A program made the translations under genes and the position numbers. The notes beneath the pieces were generated by a model, which worked only from the letters and a program-made list of their open reading frames with translations, searched no databases and had not been told where the DNA came from. Positions 49,476-53,949 of a stretch of DNA of 53,949 nucleotides are shown here, piece by piece. Each line of letters opens with the position of its first letter. The first letter of the stretch is position 1. This stretch comes from Welwitschia mirabilis (Eukaryota > Gnetophyta > Gnetopsida > Welwitschiales): contig JBOZIK010000001.1 of the NCBI GenBank assembly GCA_051453625.1, positions 246,952,717 to 247,006,665 on the forward strand, in the 5' to 3' direction.

Positions 49476-49790
49476 ATGGCTAGCAATGCAGCAAACCATC
49501 TGGAATCCGAGACTATCGGGGAAGTAGCACAGCTAATAGTGGGACATCCATTTGATACAATAAAGGTAAAGTTGCAGAGCCAGCCGATGGCTGCACCAGG
49601 CCAAAAGCCACAATATAAGCAAATCCTGGCAAATCTTCCTTCTACTTCAAGCATGCAAGGCTTTGTTAATTTAGGGGCTGGGCAGAATTACAACAGAAAT
49701 AATACTATTAATCAAGTGGTTCATCCATTCCAAGAAATGATTGGATGGGAGAAAGAGGCATCGCTACAGAACATACAGCTTTCTAGGTAA
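49476..49790 (+). pseudogene. Mitochondrial carrier exon fragment (BOU/carnitine-carrier type) fused to foreign sequence
   Basis: From the ATG at 49476 the frame has 104 codons (an in-frame ATG at 49413 would add 21 less likely residues). Residues 13-37 read TIGEVAQLIVGHPFDTIKVK then LQSQP, the first transmembrane helix and the carrier signature Px[DE]xx[KR] (PFDTIK, residues 25-30). The following APGQKPQY supports the plant BOU / carnitine-acylcarnitine carrier-like subfamily of inner-membrane transporters. A complete member has about 300 residues and three such repeats; here similarity stops near residue 48 (about 49619) with no splice donor at that point. The remaining 56 residues (NYNRNNTINQ..., HPFQEMIGWEKEASLQ...) are not carrier-like. 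The frame ends just after a possible donor (TCTAG|GTAATC). I infer a truncated, chimeric gene fragment, not a working carrier. Confidence 0.7.
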
Positions 49791-49891
49791 TCAATTCTTA
49801 AAAATGGGCCTTTCACTATTTTTCTATTTTTTTATTCTAGTTACTCCTCTACGGATAATCTCAGAAACACAATAGTTTGTTTTCCTCCTAG

Positions 49892-50110
49892 AATTAACTC
49901 CCTTGAAGTACGCTTTCTTTTGACACTCATCTTTTGGACATTTTAAGCAACACCTTATTAGGAACACAATTTTTGGAAACCAAGATGATTGGGTGCTATA
50001 TGGAAACTTAGATGGAATCTTAACTGCTATTAATTCTTATGGGATAGAGTACATTAATGATAGAGCAAGGAGATCTAGCAAACGAAAAAAGCTTCAATTG
50101 GATCCATGAT
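49892..50110 (+). pseudogene. Coding-like remnant with basic cluster, unrecognised
   Basis: After a possible splice acceptor (CCTCCTAG at 49891) one plus frame from 49963 reads NTIFGNQDDWVLYGNLDGIL then a basic segment RARRSSKRKKLQLDP before two stops near 50108. The basic cluster looks like a nuclear localisation signal. The protein-like composition suggests an exon of a host gene, but the frame is closed upstream at about 49919 and I cannot name the family. Confidence 0.3.
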
Positions 50111-50263
50111 AATCCCTTTCAGGAGACTCATCCACAATTTTCTAGTTGGAAAACATGTAGCTCGTTTAGGTCCTTCGATTCTGGAAGACACAATTTCTTC
50201 AATGGTTCCAGTCTGCCACTTCTGGTCCCACCTCTCTTAGTAGCAGGGAACCATAAGAGCCTA
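50111..50263 (+). pseudogene. Possible further exon remnant before a gap
   Basis: The plus frame continuing from 50057 is open into the 612-N gap and is Ser/Phe-rich (SSWKTCSSFRSFDSG...). No family recognised; composition is less AT-rich than the transposon regions. Confidence 0.2.
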
Positions 50264-50875
50264 NNNNNNNNNNNNNNNNNNNNNNNNNNNNNNNNNNNNN
50301 NNNNNNNNNNNNNNNNNNNNNNNNNNNNNNNNNNNNNNNNNNNNNNNNNNNNNNNNNNNNNNNNNNNNNNNNNNNNNNNNNNNNNNNNNNNNNNNNNNNN
50401 NNNNNNNNNNNNNNNNNNNNNNNNNNNNNNNNNNNNNNNNNNNNNNNNNNNNNNNNNNNNNNNNNNNNNNNNNNNNNNNNNNNNNNNNNNNNNNNNNNNN
50501 NNNNNNNNNNNNNNNNNNNNNNNNNNNNNNNNNNNNNNNNNNNNNNNNNNNNNNNNNNNNNNNNNNNNNNNNNNNNNNNNNNNNNNNNNNNNNNNNNNNN
50601 NNNNNNNNNNNNNNNNNNNNNNNNNNNNNNNNNNNNNNNNNNNNNNNNNNNNNNNNNNNNNNNNNNNNNNNNNNNNNNNNNNNNNNNNNNNNNNNNNNNN
50701 NNNNNNNNNNNNNNNNNNNNNNNNNNNNNNNNNNNNNNNNNNNNNNNNNNNNNNNNNNNNNNNNNNNNNNNNNNNNNNNNNNNNNNNNNNNNNNNNNNNN
50801 NNNNNNNNNNNNNNNNNNNNNNNNNNNNNNNNNNNNNNNNNNNNNNNNNNNNNNNNNNNNNNNNNNNNNNNNNNN
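50264..50875. other. Assembly gap, 612 N
   Basis: No duplicated flanks. It interrupts the region of gene-like fragments. Confidence 0.95.
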
Positions 50876-50877
50876 AT

Positions 50878-51312
50878 CCTATTACTCAAAGGCATGATTC
50901 TATGCTTGGATCTAGTCTTGCTGTAGATTACAGATGCAATACTTTAAGGGTGCCATGTGAGGCTCCTCAAAGAACTGTGTGAAGTAGAGTTAATATTGAG
51001 CACCCTCAAGAAACAGATTTGTGGTCCTTAAGGAATCAGTGGTAGCCATTTTCAGGAAGGGGCCCTTCACTTCTTCAGCAACCTTTAGTTGTAGAAATTT
51101 TTGAGCCGTTATCTCTGCATTTAATAGGAGAGGCATGGCCCTTGGTGAATGTGAAGATGCAATGCCAAGGTTTAAGAGCCGCATTAGTTTATGTAGATGC
51201 AAACTCCAACATTGTAGATATGAGAGGTTCTGCTTGTGACACATACTACACAGCTTCTAAAAATAAAATGCTAAGTGATGAGTTCTTGAGTTGGACAAGC
51301 AGGGCCTTCTAG
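50878..51312 (+). pseudogene. Decayed reading frame, unrecognised protein
   Basis: One plus-strand frame of about 145 codons with only two internal stops (near 50980 and 51043). It includes ETDLWSLRNQW, FSGRGPSLLQQPLVVEIFEP, GEAWPLVNVKMQCQGLRAAL and VYVDANSNIVDMRGSACDT. The low stop density and residue mix indicate former coding sequence. I do not recognise the family. It ends 73 bases before the three-LTR insertion. Confidence 0.35.
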
Positions 51313-51384
51313 ATGCCATCTGGGGCATTGTCTCGCTTGAGGAGTAATGGACCTTGCCATTACCACCAGGCATCACATTCTTTA

Positions 51385-51559
51385 TGTTAACCACCGAAGC
51401 GTAGAAGAAACGCCACCGGAGCACCCATGAACAACGCCGAAGCGTTGATGAATAAAACCCATGCCCAGAGTGGGTTTTATAGACAAAAACGCCCATAGAT
51501 TTGGAGCGTTTCTGTGGGCGGAGCATGGAACGATGTGCCCAATTGAGCCACACCTAACA
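51385..51559 (-). repeat. LTR A (3' LTR of the three-LTR element)
   Basis: 175 bases, plus strand TGTTAACCACCG...CCACACCTAACA. Carries a TATA box on the minus strand (TCTATAAAACCC, about 51475-51484). Confidence 0.85.
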
Positions 51560-53074
51560 ATCTCCCCCGTGGCTCAAATTGGCTTGCCAGGCCAAGTAAC
51601 GAAAGGGCGGAAAAACGCCGAAAGAGTGCACAGGCGAAGAAAACCGCACAACGCACAGCGGACAAAACTGCACTGGCAACAGGCGCAGAGGGATAACACA
51701 GGTGGAGAGGCTGCGCTATTAGAAAAGGCACCAACAAAGGTGACAAGCCGTTTAAGGAACAGCGCTGGCGAAAACACGGGAGGTGCTGGCAAAGGTGCGA
51801 GGGGCTGGAAAGGGCAGCCGAACGTGGTCAAGAACAGCAAACAAAACACTGAAAAAAAAAGGCCGAGAAAGAAACTTAGGGGCCAGAAAGAGGCCGAGAT
51901 AAATCAATTGCCCAGAAAATAAATTATGGTTGGCGAGTGTGAATGATAGCACAAAAGCCTTGCATCAATATTAAAGCAGGCCTTGAATGAGTTGCTTTAA
52001 TGAGTTGCTTTAATGATTCTGCTAGTTGTTAGCACTACACTGATGAAGTGGAATATGCAGACATGTGAAATTGGAGTGCTTAAGTGAGCAACGCGTCAAT
52101 TTGTCTGTGCACTAGAAGAGACTGGCAAGCGCTATCGGAAAAAGTAGGGGACGTGTTGAACACGCGCTTGTATCGAAATGAATTAACGTGTAAGCACGAA
52201 TACTTAAAATCAATGCTGACAGGGAGAAACTCCAAGCGACACTGGCAAAGGTGAAGACCTGAGAGACCAGGCAAGGAAGGGGCTGCCAAAGCTTCATGAA
52301 AGTGGCTGTCAGCGCTGTATGAATGAAGTTGGTAGAGCGAGACACCAGCTGTCAGAGCTGCATGAAAGAAGCTGTTAGAGCAAAAAAACTGGCAAGGCAC
52401 GCAGAAACAAAACGTCGAAGGGGCGGCTTTGGGCGTGAAAAGGCGCATTAAAAGCGCGCTGGCAGACTCGTCGAAGGCGAGTAATGGACAATGCATCACA
52501 GTCACGAAGCGATAAGAACGACGCGTGGCAAATCGTGTTTGTCATGAAGTAACGCGAAGGAGGCTTGATGACAAGGCTGGGAACGAGCAAAAGATCAAGA
52601 GTTGCATGCGTTACAGATGTGCGAACGCAATTTTCTTTTTCTGTTCCATCAACAGACATGCAGCGTTGCTAAAACAGGCAACCAAACAAGCTCAAAACGT
52701 GTGGAAGGCACTGTGAGCAGTGCACAGGAGACCGCGCATGCGCTGTGTGAAATGCGCTGAAAACAGGTGGAAGCGTGACGGAAGCGCACGAAAAACGCAC
52801 GGGACGGGATGCAGGAGTTGGAAGCGGGTGCGGACAGTACGGACAGCATAGTGCGCAAGGATGCACAGGGAACGAGCGGAGGAAGCGCGCACGACTAGGG
52901 TGCAGGAAGAAGAAAGCTGTGAAAGCGGGAAGGCCAGACCGGATAACGTGCAGACGGCAGTCACAGTGATGCCGAGGTGCTCGGCAGAGCTAAGATGCAC
53001 AGGCTACACGATAAAACGCAGAGATGGAGGACGCGAAGAAATGCGAAGCGGCCAACCTATGCTTTGATACCACT
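51560..53074 (-). other. Internal region 1 of the three-LTR element
   Basis: 1515 bases, rich in CpG, between a polypurine tract at its left end (plus strand ATCTCCCCCGT, 51560-51570) and a primer-binding site at its right end. In the element's sense (minus) there is an open frame of 141 codons (52080-52505), Cys/Phe/Leu/Ser-rich, with no Gag or Pol motif; opposite-strand frames of 153 codons also exist, so openness reflects GC content. Three degenerate repeats of AGCTGYATGAAAG-type words lie at 52288-52380. Confidence 0.6.
53061..53072 (-). other. Primer-binding site, tRNA-iMet type (three-LTR element)
   Basis: Minus strand TGGTATCAAAGC (usual TGGTATCAGAGC), two bases inside the LTR B edge at 53075. 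Confidence 0.88.
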
Positions 53075-53258
53075 TGTAAAGCGCCTAAGCGAAGAAGAAA
53101 CGCCACCAGAGCACCAATGAACAACGCCGAAGCGTTGATGAACAACGTCGGAGCGTTGATGAACAAAGCGGGTTTTATAGACAAGAAACGCCCATAGATT
53201 CGAAGCGTTTCTGTGGGCGGAGCGTGGAATGGTGTGCCCAGTTGAGCCACACCTAACA
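53075..53258 (-). repeat. LTR B (middle LTR)
   Basis: 184 bases, plus strand TGTAAAGCGCC...CCACACCTAACA, flanked by a PBS on one side and a polypurine tract on the other, the mark of an LTR shared by two tandem units. It has an extra 21-base tandem copy (AACAACGYCGRAGCGTTGATG, two copies) that LTR A lacks, and a TATA box on the minus strand (about 53170-53182). Confidence 0.88.
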
Positions 53259-53507
53259 ATCTCCCCCGTGGCTCAAATTAGCTAACCAGGCCAAGTAAGG
53301 AAAGGGCGGAAAAACGCCGAAAGAGCACATAGGTGGAGACTACAAACATGCAAACGGGAAACACCGCTTTAGCAGAAGACACGCAAAAACACCCAAATGC
53401 AAACGAANNNNNNNNNNNNNNNNNNNNNNNNNNNNNNNNNNNNNNNNNNNNNNNNNNNNNNNNNNNNNNNNNNNNNNNNNNNNNNNNNNNNNNNNNNNNN
53501 NNNNNNN
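53259..53507 (-). other. Internal region 2 of the three-LTR element, partly gap
   Basis: Starts with the same polypurine tract and about 80 bases nearly the same as internal region 1, then diverges; 53408-53507 is a 100-N gap that should contain the second primer-binding site and the start of LTR C. Confidence 0.7.
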
Positions 53508-53576
53508 GCCCATAGATTCAAATCGTTTCTGTGGGCAGAGCGTGGAACGGTGTGCCCAGTTGAGCCACACCTAACA
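53508..53576 (-). repeat. LTR C, partial (5' LTR of the three-LTR element)
   Basis: 69 bases matching the end of LTR B with several substitutions, then CTAACA directly followed by the target duplication CTTTA. The differences and the host flank show it is not an assembly copy of LTR B. Confidence 0.8.
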
Positions 53577-53581
53577 CTTTA

Positions 53582-53949
53582 CATATTCAGTCTACTAGCT
53601 CAATCTCAGGTTTATTTTAAAGGGTCAATTTTATTTTTTACATGTTTGTAAAGTTAGCATATCTTGGTTCAGTATCTAATTTATATTTATTTCTTTAGAG
53701 GCCTACAAGGCAGTAACTATCCAAAAGCTTGAAGCCACAACCTCTTAAATGTAAACAATTTTGTGAACAAGTTTTTTAAGAATGTAAACATTAATGTGTG
53801 CACTATCAAATTGTATCAAAAAAAAGTGGATTAACATCATTGGCAATTACTAGGCCCCTTGTGAAGTAGAGGCAGAATGTGCATCTTTTTGCAAAAATGA
53901 TAAGTTATCCTTTTTCTTTTAATGAGTTATTTGTCTATCCTCCTCCTCT
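53582..53949. other. Flank of the insertion, possible short terminal exon
   Basis: Continues the sequence interrupted at 51384. After TTTCTTTAG at about 53698 a short plus frame (AYKAVTIQKLEATTS, stop) could be a last exon. The evidence is weak; otherwise AT-rich with no feature. Confidence 0.25.

Larger units (their letters stand above)
51385..53576 (-). mobile_element. Non-autonomous LTR retrotransposon with three LTRs (TRIM-like, tandem)
   Basis: A GC-rich island with three related LTRs: A 51385-51559, B 53075-53258 and C (partial, after a gap) 53508-53576. On the minus strand the LTR is TGTTAGGTGTGGCTCAA...CTTTACA. A polypurine tract (ACGGGGGAGAT) precedes LTR A and LTR B, and a tRNA-iMet primer-binding site follows LTR B. 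The whole is bounded by a perfect 5-bp target duplication CTTTA (51380-51384 and 53577-53581), so it integrated as one unit or became tandem by recombination after insertion. Neither internal region encodes recognisable Gag or Pol, so movement would need proteins from another, probably copia, element. It is larger than classic TRIMs. Confidence 0.85.

Noticed and set aside
50057-50926. Long open frames across N gaps (also 23927-24499, 31555-32355, 37613-38353, 39757-40311)
   Set aside because: Their length comes from unknown bases translated as X; only the readable ends were considered.
52080-52505. 141-codon minus-strand frame in internal region 1 of the three-LTR element as a gene
   Set aside because: No Gag, Pol or other motif; equally long frames exist on the other strand (for example 51461-51922), as expected in GC-rich DNA. 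Kept only as a note.
1-53949. CRISPR arrays, bacterial operons or rRNA/tRNA genes
   Set aside because: Nothing of this kind was seen; the element types and gene fragment indicate a plant nuclear genome.

Overview
This window looks like non-genic DNA from a large, very AT-rich plant nuclear genome. It is dominated by old, broken transposable elements. Plant origin is supported by Ty1-copia and Athila-type Ty3-gypsy remains, primer-binding sites of the plant tRNA-iMet and tRNA-Asp types, a plant-type CACTA transposon end, tRNA-derived SINE-like units and a fragment of a plant mitochondrial carrier of the BOU/carnitine-carrier type. I cannot name the species. Lost C and G in the elements is mostly C-to-T or G-to-A, as expected from long-term cytosine methylation and deamination. 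No complete host gene is visible.

Layout. 1-5.9 kb: a broken Ty1-copia element (copia A, minus strand) with a gag remnant (2150-3800) and a primer-binding site (5503-5514). 5.9-19.5 kb: AT-rich sequence with no recognisable gene; it holds an (AC)24 microsatellite, a 25-bp exact inverted repeat and two related 118/119-bp SINE-like units. 19.5-28.3 kb: a near full-length but decayed Ty1-copia element (copia B, minus strand), with 1.4-kb LTRs, PBS, gag with zinc knuckle, protease, integrase, RT and RNase H. 28.3-48.1 kb: an Athila-like Ty3-gypsy element on the plus strand (G1, internally deleted), into which a second member of the same family on the minus strand (G2, 33043-44730) has inserted. 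G2 has equal 1245-bp LTRs and a near-perfect 5-bp target duplication. At 48125 a CACTA-type end interrupts the 3' LTR of G1. 48.1-51.4 kb: sequence of higher complexity with a truncated carrier exon fused to unrelated coding-like sequence and further decayed reading frames, possibly gene pieces carried by the CACTA element. 51.4-53.6 kb: a GC-rich, non-autonomous LTR element with three LTRs, two PPTs, one visible PBS and a perfect 5-bp target duplication (CTTTA).

The elements form a nest: G1 received G2, a CACTA element cut the end of G1, and the three-LTR element then landed in the CACTA/gene-fragment region. Copia B directly abuts the 5' LTR of G1. At least eight assembly gaps are flanked on both sides by copies of the same sequence, so several apparent short duplications are probably assembly artefacts. 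All identifications come from reading translations and motifs by eye; no database search or computed identity was available.
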